A stretch of DNA of 8,442 nt from Pseudomonadota bacterium (lineage in GTDB: Bacteria > Pseudomonadota > Gammaproteobacteria > Enterobacterales > Enterobacteriaceae): the NCBI GenBank assembly GCA_023425455.1, contig JAFACP010000004.1, forward strand, positions 1 to 8,442, read 5' to 3'. The notes under the pieces were generated by a model. It made no database searches. It saw only the letters and a list, made by a program, of their open reading frames with translations, and was not told the origin of the DNA. Positions 1 to 6,000 of the stretch are shown here, in pieces; the stretch's first letter is position 1, and every line of letters starts with the position of its first letter. The position numbers were made by a program, and so were the translations under genes.

Positions 1-135
1 ATTGATTTACGCTCAAAATACTATGTTAAACCTAAAGCTGACCATCCCTGGCTTACGCGCCGAACGCAAAGTCATCAGCAAGTTAAGCCCCCGAAGTTAC
101 CTAAAAAGAAGCCTGATCCCGATAAAATAGATTGA
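1..135 (+). CDS. C-terminal tail of a truncated-by-window protein, possibly a transposase
   Basis: The first frame is open from base 1 to a TGA at 133-135, giving 44 residues; the start lies outside the window. The fragment is very basic and ends in a proline/lysine-rich tail (PPKLPKKKPDPDKID). It contains a YYVKPKADHPWLTRR segment that resembles the C-terminal A/P-D-H-P-W segment I associate with some integrase-core transposases of the ISNCY/IS1202 type. No catalytic residues are visible because that domain lies to the left. The following ~120 bases are non-coding and carry an inverted repeat and G-rich subterminal-looking repeats, which fits the right end of an insertion sequence. The family assignment rests on a short motif and is weak; that this is the end of a real gene is more likely than not. 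Confidence 0.4.
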   Translation: MDLRSKYYVKPKADHPWLTRRTQSHQQVKPPKLPKKKPDPDKID

Positions 136-189
136 AACCAAGAGCGATTCGGTTGAGTGCATATCCATTCATAGGGTAGATTCTTAAGT

Positions 190-255
190 CGCGTTTCTGG
201 TGTTCATTTTCGGGGGGGTTGTTACTTGTTTTACCGGGGATATGCCAGAAACGCG
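190..255. repeat. 11-bp perfect inverted repeat around G-rich repeats (candidate IS end)
   Basis: CGCGTTTCTGG at 190-200 is the exact reverse complement of CCAGAAACGCG at 245-255. Between them are two similar units in direct orientation, TGTTCATTTTCGGGGG (201-216) and a TTGTTACTTGTTTTACCGGGG-like unit (219-239). The arrangement lies 55 bases past the stop of the putative transposase fragment. Subterminal T-rich/G-run repeats are a feature I associate with some IS ends; the exact element boundary and any target duplication cannot be set from one side. Confidence 0.4.
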
Positions 256-310
256 CTGAGTCAGTCTGGGCGGTGCGCGTAATGCGGCGTTATGGTAAAT
301 AGCCTATGCT

Positions 311-340
311 AATGTCCGCTAAGAGCGAGGGGCGGCCATT
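311..340 (+). repeat. Degenerate dispersed repeat, copy 1 (internally deleted)
   Basis: The segment joins the head motif AATGTCCGCT (311-320) directly to a tail motif GCTAAGAGCGAGGGGCGG (318-335). The same head and tail are found about 40 bases apart in the copies at 774-845 and 7004-7074, so this looks like a copy lacking its middle. It lies between the IS-like left end and the small gene at 475. Confidence 0.45.
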
Positions 341-436
341 TCCTGTGGAATGAAATCACAGCAGCTAGCGACAATAAATATGGTTATTAAAGCTGTAGCG
401 ATTAAGTAGTTTCTGTAAAATTCTACGACAACTATG

Positions 437-448
437 CAGCCATGGCTG
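437..448. promoter_or_regulatory. 12-bp perfect palindrome in the leader of the 475 gene
   Basis: CAGCCATGGCTG is a perfect 12-bp palindrome whose right edge is 26 bases before the ATG at 475. Its position between any promoter and the Shine-Dalgarno AGGT suits an operator, but there is only one copy and no family signature, so a chance palindrome is possible. Apart from this, the repeat at 311-340 and the IR at 190-255, the 339-base gap 136-474 shows nothing recognisable; no convincing promoter was found. Confidence 0.2.
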
Positions 449-474
449 TCATTTCAGCTCATAGGTAATCTGTT

Positions 475-738
475 ATGCCAATTTCTATTAAAGCCACGAA
501 AAACACCAGTACAGGCATCAGGGGAGTACAGCGATATGGAGAAATGTATCGCTGGCGTGTTGATGCTGTCAGGTTCAGAAGCCTAACAGGACAAGATCCA
601 ACACCGCTATTCATTGCGCGTCTTAATGAGCGTGAATCGGGATGTGTAGACTCTGTTAGTTTTCATACTATTGAGGATGCAGGGGATGACCTTTGTAAGT
701 TTTTAAAAGCTATGACTGGTGCTTCATTTGAGTACTAA
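475..738 (+). CDS. Small orphan protein with weak AP2-like features
   Basis: 87 codons from an ATG with an upstream AGGT at 463-466 to a TAA. I do not recognise the protein by name. Residues 12-32 (STGIRGV, then YRWRVDAV) resemble the start of an AP2/ERF-type DNA-binding domain, in which a basic-flanked G-x-R/K-G-V strand is followed by a strand with an aromatic W. Residues 63-78 (FHTIEDAGDDLCKFL) resemble the F-x-T-x-E-E-A helix that closes that fold. About 25 residues between them (GQDPTPLFIARLNERESG) are not typical. Bacterial AP2-like domains occur in homing endonucleases and phage proteins, always with a partner domain; here no nuclease motif is present, so it would be a stand-alone domain. 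Base composition is more AT-rich than the metabolic block to the right. That it is a real gene is likely; the AP2 reading is a suggestion. Confidence 0.5.
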   Translation: MPISIKATKNTSTGIRGVQRYGEMYRWRVDAVRFRSLTGQDPTPLFIARLNERESGCVDSVSFHTIEDAGDDLCKFLKAMTGASFEY

Positions 739-773
739 TGCCACTACTCGAAATTACTCATTACTCTTTTCAT

Positions 774-845
774 AACGTCCGCTCCTGGCACACAGCAGAC
801 AAACACGTGACGCTGTAGGTCTCCTGAGAGCGAGAAGCGGACCTT
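774..845 (+). repeat. Degenerate dispersed repeat, copy 2 (left of metabolic block)
   Basis: A 72-base unit beginning AACGTCCGCTCCTGGCAC and ending GAGCGAGAAGCGGACCTT. Aligned by eye to 7004-7074 it matches at 49 of 72 positions with one single-base gap. Both ends contain the GTCCGCT / AGCGGAC complementary units, so single strands can fold into hairpins. It is placed between the small gene ending at 738 and the block that begins at 986. Confidence 0.6.
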
Positions 846-948
846 GATAGATCACCATTAACTGTTGTCGGCTCACGAGATAATTTATCGTTACTCAAAC
901 TCAGTTCATCGCCGATGAGAGGCTGAATCGTCCATTTAGCATAATTGT

Positions 949-978
949 TGTGGCAGAAAGAGATGCCTTTCTGCCACA
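949..978. other. 12-bp perfect stem-loop downstream of the AhpD-like gene
   Basis: TGTGGCAGAAAG at 949-960 is exactly complementary to CTTTCTGCCACA at 967-978, with a 6-base loop. On the minus strand it follows the stop codon of the gene at 986-1519 after 7 bases, where a terminator or 3' stabilising hairpin would be expected. Neither strand has a T-run after the stem, so it is not a classical intrinsic terminator. The rest of 739-985 holds only the dispersed repeat and no recognisable gene. Confidence 0.5.
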
Positions 979-985
979 TATGGGG

Positions 986-1519
986 TCAGTTTACTTTTGG
1001 AAAATCCACCACGGTGTCATTCACACGGTTGATCATATTCGTAAACAGAATCGCACTGACTGCACTGATGACTTCCACCACCTGCCGATCGCTAAAGCCT
1101 GCTGCCTGAAAACGACTGACGGATTCTTCTGGTAAGGTGTTGCGGGTCGTCACCAGCGTTTTTACAAATTTGACCAGTGCATCAATGTGCGGATCTTCCG
1201 GGAATTCTCCACGGCGTAATGTCTGAATTTGCTCAACGCTGTAACCTGCCATTTTCCCGGTCAACGTATGCGCCGCCAGACAGTAATCACACCCTGACAC
1301 TTCACTGACCACAAGGTTAACGGCTTCAATTTCCTGTTTGCTCAGCTGACTTTTAGCCAGCGTGGCGTTGTGTTGCAATGCCTGACCCAGCATGTCGGGG
1401 GCAATCCCGATGGTCTGGTAGGCATTCGGGACTTTACCCATCGCCCGTTTAATGGCGCTGAAGAGTTCTGCAGTCTTGCCAGTGGCATTTTCAGGTTGTA
1501 CGGAAGTTAAACGGCTCAT
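986..1519 (-). CDS. Carboxymuconolactone decarboxylase / AhpD-like family protein
   Basis: 177 residues, an all-helical AhpD-like protein. The signature is clear: Glu65, Cys77, Cys80 and His84 (SEVSGCDYCLAAH) have the E-x11-C-x2-C-x3-H spacing of the AhpD catalytic set, so thiol-dependent peroxidase or disulfide chemistry is plausible. Family members also include true gamma-carboxymuconolactone decarboxylases, and this size is closer to the peroxidase-like members. It has no signal peptide and should be cytosolic. Two consecutive ATGs exist (1522 and 1519). AGG lies 5 bases before the first and 8 before the second, so the second is preferred. It is transcribed divergently from the cupin-AraC regulator with 121 bases between start codons; two direct repeats there suggest that regulator controls it. 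Actual substrate unknown. Confidence 0.88.
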   Translation of the reverse strand: MSRLTSVQPENATGKTAELFSAIKRAMGKVPNAYQTIGIAPDMLGQALQHNATLAKSQLSKQEIEAVNLVVSEVSGCDYCLAAHTLTGKMAGYSVEQIQTLRRGEFPEDPHIDALVKFVKTLVTTRNTLPEESVSRFQAAGFSDRQVVEVISAVSAILFTNMINRVNDTVVDFPKVN

Positions 1520-1545
1520 CATTTTTTCCTTTCAGTTTAAGGGTT

Positions 1546-1560
1546 TCGCCGTATCGGCGA
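1546..1560. promoter_or_regulatory. 15-base palindrome TCGCCG-TAT-CGGCGA
   Basis: A perfect 6-bp inverted repeat with a 3-base centre. For the minus-strand promoter proposed here it would cover roughly +2 to +16, so it could be a repressor site or a small hairpin in the 5' leader. It shares the core CGTATCG with 1599-1605. Confidence 0.4.
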
Positions 1561-1567
1561 TGAGCAC

Positions 1568-1596
1568 ATAATAGGGCGCAGCCGACGGGCATGCAG
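1568..1596 (-). promoter_or_regulatory. Candidate activator-dependent promoter of the AhpD-like gene
   Basis: Reading the minus strand, TATTAT (complement of 1568-1573) is a good -10 box. The hexamer 17 bases upstream (CTGCAT, complement of 1591-1596) is a very poor -35. A strong -10 with a poor -35 next to paired repeats at 1601-1630 is the pattern of a promoter needing an AraC-type activator. Confidence 0.4.
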
Positions 1597-1600
1597 GCCG

Positions 1601-1630
1601 TATCGTCTCGATTATTTGTCTTATCGTCTC
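1601..1630. promoter_or_regulatory. Direct repeat TATCGTCTC x2, 21-bp period: candidate AraC-family operator
   Basis: TATCGTCTC occurs at 1601-1609 and again at 1622-1630, a 21-bp start-to-start distance, which places both on the same face of the helix. Tandem half-sites about 21 bp apart are the classical arrangement for AraC-type activators, as in the araBAD I1-I2 sites. The inner site lies 4 bases upstream of the weak -35 of the AhpD-like gene. The outer site abuts the AGGAG Shine-Dalgarno (1631-1635) of the AraC gene, so binding could also repress that gene. Confidence 0.5.
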
Positions 1631-1640
1631 AGGAGTCAGA

Positions 1641-2618
1641 GTGGACAATCTCAGCCGCTTGCTTTCCTTACTGGCACCAACATGTAGCGTCAATCTTCAC
1701 TGCCGTTTTACCGGGCGCTGGGATGCCGACCATCCGCAACAAGCCGACGGTATTGTGCCCTGGCACGTCATTCTTCGTGGCGAAACCCGGCTGATTGTTG
1801 AGGGGAAGACGTTCGACGTGCGCGCGGGTGATATCATTCTGTTCCCGCACGGATCGCCACATTTACTGCAAAGTCTGGTGGACTGGGGGCAGGTTGTACC
1901 TGCTCAGGTCAACAATAATGGCATCGTCACTGAAGTGTGGACGGAAGGACCGGGGCCTGCGGTCGAGGTATTGTGTGGCGATTTTCATTTCGGGCCGGGT
2001 TATCGCTGGATGTTCGCCGATGAAACGACGCTGATCCATCTCCATGCCGATGAGCAACACGATTTCCCTGAACTGGAAACACTGCTGGGTATGCTGGTAC
2101 GCGAAAGTCTTGGCGGTTTGCCGGGGAGTACGAGTATCGTGAAAGGGCTGGCAGATACGTTGCTCGCGCTAATCCTGCGTATTTTGCTGTCGTTGCACGA
2201 GCCTCCCGCGGGTGTGTTACGGCTACTGAGCGACACACGTCTTGCTCCCGCCATACTGGCCGTCATCGCCGATCCTGCGTCGCCATGGACGATGGAGTCG
2301 ATGGCGAAACGCTGTTTTCTGTCCCGTGCCACTTTCGCCCGCCACTTTTCATACAGCTACCATCAGACGCCCCAGGTCTGGCTCAACCAGTTACGAATGG
2401 TGCTGGCGGCAAGACTGCTTTCAGAAGAGAAAAACCTGACAGCGGAGAGAGTGGCCGAACAGTGTGGTTTTTTGTCGCTGTCGTCTTTTTCTAAAGCGTT
2501 CAAAAAAACCTGGGGCATAACGCCTGCTCTGTACCGTAAACGTGGGTACAGCACAACGACCACTGGCAACGAGCTCACCCAGGTGGATAAGATTAACCGT
2601 CAGCGGGCTGAGAATTAG
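1641..2618 (+). CDS. AraC-family transcriptional regulator with N-terminal cupin domain
   Basis: 325 residues from a GTG start; AGGAG at 1631-1635 sits 5 bases upstream and no ATG competes. The N-terminal half (about 1-185) has the layout of the cupin_6 / AraC-binding domain: WHVILRGE at 41-48, a basic strand at 49-58, and AGDIILFPHGSPHLL at 62-76 carrying His70 and His74. The C-terminal half (about 212-300) is an AraC double helix-turn-helix: the first around MESMAKRCFLSRATFARHF, the second around AERVAEQCGFLSLSSFSKAF, ending in the usual W-G-I-T-P-x-x-Y-R. A 25-residue tail follows (301-325) that AraC proteins usually lack. The gene is divergent from the AhpD-like gene and its stop overlaps that of the monooxygenase gene by 4 bases. 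The ligand is not predictable. Confidence 0.93.
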   Translation: MDNLSRLLSLLAPTCSVNLHCRFTGRWDADHPQQADGIVPWHVILRGETRLIVEGKTFDVRAGDIILFPHGSPHLLQSLVDWGQVVPAQVNNNGIVTEVWTEGPGPAVEVLCGDFHFGPGYRWMFADETTLIHLHADEQHDFPELETLLGMLVRESLGGLPGSTSIVKGLADTLLALILRILLSLHEPPAGVLRLLSDTRLAPAILAVIADPASPWTMESMAKRCFLSRATFARHFSYSYHQTPQVWLNQLRMVLAARLLSEEKNLTAERVAEQCGFLSLSSFSKAFKKTWGITPALYRKRGYSTTTTGNELTQVDKINRQRAEN

Positions 2619-2905
2619 ACAGCAGAGGTTAGCGAGGTAACCTGCAGATCGGCCATGCCGTCAATTGCGTGGACCAGTGTGTTGAACGGTGCTGCCTGGG
2701 TATGCTTTTCCAGCATCAGGGCTGACTGCCAGCGTTCAATCATCATAAACTGGTGATCATTTTCACGGTTCATGTACAACTGATACTGTAAACACCCGGG
2801 TTCCCCCTGCACATCGCGTTCGACAGTTTTAAGTGCCAGAAGTACCTTTTCTCGTGCGCCCTGCCGGGCGGTAATAGTGGCAACAAGCGTAATATTATCG
2901 TGCAT
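2615..2905 (-). CDS. ABM-domain protein, putative quinol monooxygenase (YgiN-like)
   Basis: 96 residues, the normal size of a single antibiotic-biosynthesis-monooxygenase (ABM) ferredoxin-like domain. It shows the family pattern: an N-terminal strand ITLVATITARQG, EPGCLQYQLY at 35-44, FMMIERWQ at 53-60 and a conserved helix histidine (His68, LEKHTQAAPF). These cofactor-free enzymes oxidise or dearomatise quinols and polyketides, or cleave small signals; E. coli YgiN and LsrG are known examples. AAAGGA lies 9 bases before the ATG. It follows the GlxA-type gene on the same strand after a 116-base gap. Its stop codon overlaps that of the convergent AraC gene. A cytosolic redox enzyme for an aromatic or quinone-like compound is a fair inference. 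Confidence 0.85.
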   Translation of the reverse strand: MHDNITLVATITARQGAREKVLLALKTVERDVQGEPGCLQYQLYMNRENDHQFMMIERWQSALMLEKHTQAAPFNTLVHAIDGMADLQVTSLTSAV

Positions 2906-3021
2906 ATTCGAACGTCCTTTCAGTGATAAACCATGCCGTTAGCCTACGCTCATGGGAAAGAAAAATAACCCCATGAACCCGGTTAACACCTTCACTGGAT
3001 GAGTGAAAACAGTCGTACGGC

Positions 3022-3957
3022 TTAACGTCCCGCGCGAAGCGACTGAGGTGAAATGCCATACCCGCGAATAAACACCTCCCGCATATGCCGTCTGTCGCGA
3101 AAACCGGACTCGCGGGCAATGGCATCCAGTGATAGGCGGCTTTGCTCAATCATCAAGCGCGCGGCCTCAAGCCGCAGCCCTTCAATCGCTTTCGCCGGAG
3201 ATTTGCCTGTCTCCTGACGAAACAGGCGGCTGAGCTGGCGAGCACTGACATGCACCGCATCGGCAAGGATTTCCACCGTCAGCGTTTTGCGCAGATTGTG
3301 GCGGGCATATTCCAGCGCTGTTTGCAGACGATCTGAGCGAGGTGCCAGGGCAAGCATTTCCGAATGCTGTTTCTGACCGCCGGAGCGACGCTGATTCATC
3401 ACCAGGCGATGCGCGACCGTACGGGCAATGTCTGCACCGAGATCTTTCTCCACCATACCGAGCGCCATATCCAGTCCGGCGGTCATGCCTGCAGACGTCC
3501 AGATAGTGTCATCAATAATAAAAATACGATCATCTTCAAGCTGAATCGTGGGATGCCGCGAGGCCAGACTCTGTGAGTGTGCCCAGTGCGTGGTGGCTCG
3601 TTTTTGCTCCAGCAGGCCAGCCTGTGCCAGCACAAATGCACCGGTACAGACTCCGGCAATCCTGCGTGCCTGACGGGCGGTGGTTTGCAGAAAATGAATC
3701 ACTCCGGGGCTGGCGGGATCCTCAACAGGTGAAAGTACGCCGGCTATCAGCCAGGTATCCACCAGAGTTTCCTCAGTCAACTTCGTCGAATCCACGCCGA
3801 TACCCGAAGAAGAACGTACGGTTCCTCCGTGTTCGGAGTAGACCACCGGCTGGTAAAACGGATGTTCAGCCACCAGATTGGCAAACTCAAATACCGTCAG
3901 CGTAGACAGCGCCAGCATCTGAAAATGATCGGCAATGATTAATCCTATGCGGTGCAC
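3022..3957 (-). CDS. GlxA-family transcriptional regulator (DJ-1/PfpI-like sensor plus AraC HTH)
   Basis: 311 residues from a GTG start; AAAGGAG at 3963-3969 lies 5 bases upstream and the next in-frame Met is residue 14. Residues 1-185 form a class I glutamine amidotransferase/DJ-1-like domain with a nucleophile-elbow cysteine (GVCTGAFVLAQAGLL, Cys104) and the ATTHW segment at 121-125. Residues 212-311 are an AraC double HTH: LTVEILADAVHVSARQLSRL, then LDAIARESGFRDRRHMREVF, then GISPQSLR. In known relatives the first domain senses a small metabolite and is not a proven enzyme. The gene begins 10 bases after the MFS stop, with its Shine-Dalgarno overlapping that stop codon, so translation is probably coupled. 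It is likely the local regulator of the SDR-SDR-MFS operon, in which case its own level would rise with the operon. Confidence 0.92.
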   Translation of the reverse strand: MHRIGLIIADHFQMLALSTLTVFEFANLVAEHPFYQPVVYSEHGGTVRSSSGIGVDSTKLTEETLVDTWLIAGVLSPVEDPASPGVIHFLQTTARQARRIAGVCTGAFVLAQAGLLEQKRATTHWAHSQSLASRHPTIQLEDDRIFIIDDTIWTSAGMTAGLDMALGMVEKDLGADIARTVAHRLVMNQRRSGGQKQHSEMLALAPRSDRLQTALEYARHNLRKTLTVEILADAVHVSARQLSRLFRQETGKSPAKAIEGLRLEAARLMIEQSRLSLDAIARESGFRDRRHMREVFIRGYGISPQSLRAGR

Positions 3958-3967
3958 TGGAACTCCT

Positions 3968-5167
3968 TTATGACAGGCGGACTGATTGATATTCCGCGCA
4001 GCGGGCCCGTAACCGCTCAGAAGTCCACAGGCTGGCCAGTGCCAGCAGCAGGAACATTACTGAGCTTATCATTACACCGTAAAAACCCGACAGGGGATAA
4101 AGCCATGACGCTACAGCCGATCCAAAACCAATGCCGCAGAACATAAAGGCGCTGGTTAATGCCAGCGAAATTCCACGCGTTTCTGCGGTCGAGATCTCCA
4201 CAATACGCCGCTGTTGAGTGGGCCATAACAGGTCAGTGGAAAAGGCCCAGACTACCAGCAGGAGATACAGCAATGACAGCTGAGCTGGCAATAGCATGAC
4301 GAGCAGCATATCCGTCACCAGTAACATCAGACCGGTAACCAGTAAGTGTTCCGCGCTGAAGTGGCGTGCCGCACGGGCAACAAAAAGATTCCCCACAATA
4401 CCGGCAGCACCGATAACAGCCAGAGCGACAGAGATAGCTGACGTATCACCCTGCCAGCGATCGCGGATCATCGGTGAAATAAAGGCGTACATATCGTACA
4501 CACCGGAAGTGATAAAAAAGACGACCAGAAAAGCGGCCAGTGATTTGCCCTCCTTGAGGACCATGCCAACCTGGCGTAAGCGGATATCAACACCTTTGAC
4601 GACGTCCGGTACCAGCAAAAATACGGCACCTGCAGTGAGAACACTCACCAGCGCGATAAGCGTGAATAGCATACGCGCCCCCCAGACAGTGGCCAGCCAT
4701 GCCGCCAGCGGAATACCGACCATACTGGCCATAGATACACCCAGCAGGATCATGGCAATAGCGCTGCCACGCTCCTCAGGGGCGACTAACTCTGCACCGA
4801 GCGCAATCAGTACCGGCCCGATCAGGGAGGCACCCAGGCCCATTACAATCCGCGAAGCCACCAGTACTTTGTAGTCCGGCGCGATGGCAAAAATCAGGGC
4901 TCCCAGCCCAAATACCAGCATGCCTGCCAGCACCTGTGCTCTGCGCATGAACTTGCCGAACATAACCTGCGCCAGCGGCGCGCCCAGTGCAAATGTCAGA
5001 CCGAAAATGGAGAGCAGGCGGGCACTTTGAGCGTCACTGATGCCCCATTCCTGGGAAATGGGGACCAGACTACCCGCCACGGAAAGCGAACCGGTCGCCT
5101 GAATAAAATAGGCCAGGCTAAGCGCCCATAATGCACGCTTTTGAAATGCGGACAGGTGATTTTGCAT
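3968..5167 (-). CDS. MFS transporter of the DHA1 (drug:H+ antiporter, 12-TM) type
   Basis: 399 residues, almost entirely hydrophobic, about 12 predicted membrane helices, with a longer charged central loop near residues 190-215 (VVKGVDIRLRQVGMVLKEGK). It carries the motif-B region VASRIVMGLGAS after the third helix and a motif-C-like stretch MVGIPLAAWLATVWGARMLF, typical of the antiporter DHA1 branch related to AraJ and SotB. The motif-A loop between helices 2 and 3 (MFGKFMRRAQVL) lacks the usual Asp. ATG codons occur at 5170 and 5167; GGAG lies 3 and 6 bases before them, so the second is preferred. It follows the DltE-like SDR after 42 bases containing a strong RNA stem. Probably exports the compound that induces the operon; substrate unknown. 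Confidence 0.9.
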   Translation of the reverse strand: MQNHLSAFQKRALWALSLAYFIQATGSLSVAGSLVPISQEWGISDAQSARLLSIFGLTFALGAPLAQVMFGKFMRRAQVLAGMLVFGLGALIFAIAPDYKVLVASRIVMGLGASLIGPVLIALGAELVAPEERGSAIAMILLGVSMASMVGIPLAAWLATVWGARMLFTLIALVSVLTAGAVFLLVPDVVKGVDIRLRQVGMVLKEGKSLAAFLVVFFITSGVYDMYAFISPMIRDRWQGDTSAISVALAVIGAAGIVGNLFVARAARHFSAEHLLVTGLMLLVTDMLLVMLLPAQLSLLYLLLVVWAFSTDLLWPTQQRRIVEISTAETRGISLALTSAFMFCGIGFGSAVASWLYPLSGFYGVMISSVMFLLLALASLWTSERLRARCAEYQSVRLS

Positions 5168-5183
5168 CATAAACTCCAGAGAG

Positions 5184-5218
5184 GGGGCAGTTGCCTGCCC
5201 CAGAGCAGGTCAGGCAAC
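5184..5218 (-). promoter_or_regulatory. Mutually exclusive stem-loops between the SDR stop and the MFS start
   Basis: Stem 1: GGGGCAG (5184-5190) with CTGCCCC (5195-5201), 7 bp and a 4-base loop; on the transcribed strand the loop is GCAA, a GNRA tetraloop. Stem 2: GTTGCCTG (5190-5197) with CAGGCAAC (5211-5218), 8 bp, which uses the loop and right arm of stem 1. A third option pairs CCTGC (5194-5198 region) with GCAGG (5205-5209). The 5211-5218 arm overlaps the SDR stop codon (5210-5212). No T-run follows, so it is not an intrinsic terminator. It may set the MFS to SDR ratio or stabilise a processed mRNA. Confidence 0.5.
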
Positions 5219-5971
5219 CGGTATTGGGTTCTCTACCATTGACTGATTAAATGCGTTCACCATCTCGTGTTCATTAGCACCCTGATTCGCACGGGCTGGC
5301 AGCACACTGTCGACAATCGCTTCAATGGAATCTGTCGCCAGTTTTTCAAAGGTCTGCTGGATAAAATCGGCTAATGGCATCGCACGTGAATCACCGCTTT
5401 TGTAGATCAAATCGGTATCAACCCAGGGCGGTGAAATTTCAATGACCTTCACGCCGGCATCGCGCAATAGAAAACGCTGCGACAGGGTGTAAGAATGAAT
5501 CGCGGCTTTAGTGGCTGAGTAGAGTGCATTCGTCACCAGGGGTAAAAAGGCCAGAATCGAACTGTTGTTGATTAATACTGCATCCGGTTGTTGTTTCAGT
5601 TGCTCAACAAAGGCTGAGCTGACCCGAACTGTGCCCAACAGGTTGGTATTCAGTAAGGTGGTGGCCATATCGTCATCCAGTTCGCCAGCGGCGTTATCGA
5701 AGGGCATAATGCCAGCGTTATTGATTACCACATTCAGTGCCGGATAGCGGGAGAGCACCTCTTTCGCCGCCGATTTAATGCTGGACGCATCGGTGACATC
5801 CAGTACCACGGAATCCATCCCCGGGTTGGCCGCCGTGACCGTGTCCAGAAGAGCCTTACGACGGCCTGAAATGATCACCTGATTACCCAGTTGATGAAAT
5901 TTTTCTGCCATTGCGCGGCCAATACCTGACGTGCCGCCAGTGATAAAAATAGTGTTTCCTATCAGTTTCAT
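5210..5971 (-). CDS. SDR family oxidoreductase, DltE-like
   Basis: 253 residues, the usual length for a classical short-chain dehydrogenase/reductase. The Rossmann motif is TGGTSGIG (11-18), NNAG is at 84-87, and the catalytic set is Asn110, Ser138, Tyr151 and Lys155 (YSATK). Arg37-Arg38 after the second strand (SGRRKA) favour NADP(H). After the active site PPW replaces the more common PG. The N-terminal wording (MKLIGNTIFITGGTSGIG) is that of the DltE-like group. A TTG at 5998 would extend the protein by 9 residues, but AGGA sits 8-9 bases before the ATG at 5971, so the ATG is preferred. It is 29 bases after the upstream SDR and clearly in the same operon. It should reduce or oxidise a carbonyl/alcohol in the cytosol; substrate unknown. 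Confidence 0.93.
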   Translation of the reverse strand: MKLIGNTIFITGGTSGIGRAMAEKFHQLGNQVIISGRRKALLDTVTAANPGMDSVVLDVTDASSIKSAAKEVLSRYPALNVVINNAGIMPFDNAAGELDDDMATTLLNTNLLGTVRVSSAFVEQLKQQPDAVLINNSSILAFLPLVTNALYSATKAAIHSYTLSQRFLLRDAGVKVIEISPPWVDTDLIYKSGDSRAMPLADFIQQTFEKLATDSIEAIVDSVLPARANQGANEHEMVNAFNQSMVENPIPVA

Positions 5972-6000
5972 ATGGATATTCCTGTTGGCTAAATACAATG

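Noticed and set aside
770..979. Minus-strand 69-codon frame starting inside the perfect stem-loop
   Set aside because: No Shine-Dalgarno. It begins in a palindrome and most of its second half is dispersed-repeat sequence; composition is not convincing.
2000..2332. Minus-strand frames of 103-110 codons inside the AraC gene
   Set aside because: Antisense shadows of a clear AraC-family gene with no start signals or recognisable domains.
2961..2985. Terminator-like stem TAACC/GGTTA followed by T5 on the minus strand after the GlxA-type gene
   Set aside because: Only 5 bp with two or three GC pairs and a 10-base loop; it also competes with a TCATGGG/CCCATGA stem (2950-2976). Too weak to call.
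2991..3007. TTCACT-N5-AGTGAA inverted repeat downstream of the GlxA-type gene
   Set aside because: AT-rich 6-bp stem with no T-run and no second copy; could be chance.
4296..4874. Plus-strand 192-codon frame
   Set aside because: Lies wholly opposite the MFS gene; Ser/Thr/Arg/Ile-rich composition is typical of the antisense of a membrane protein. A shadow.
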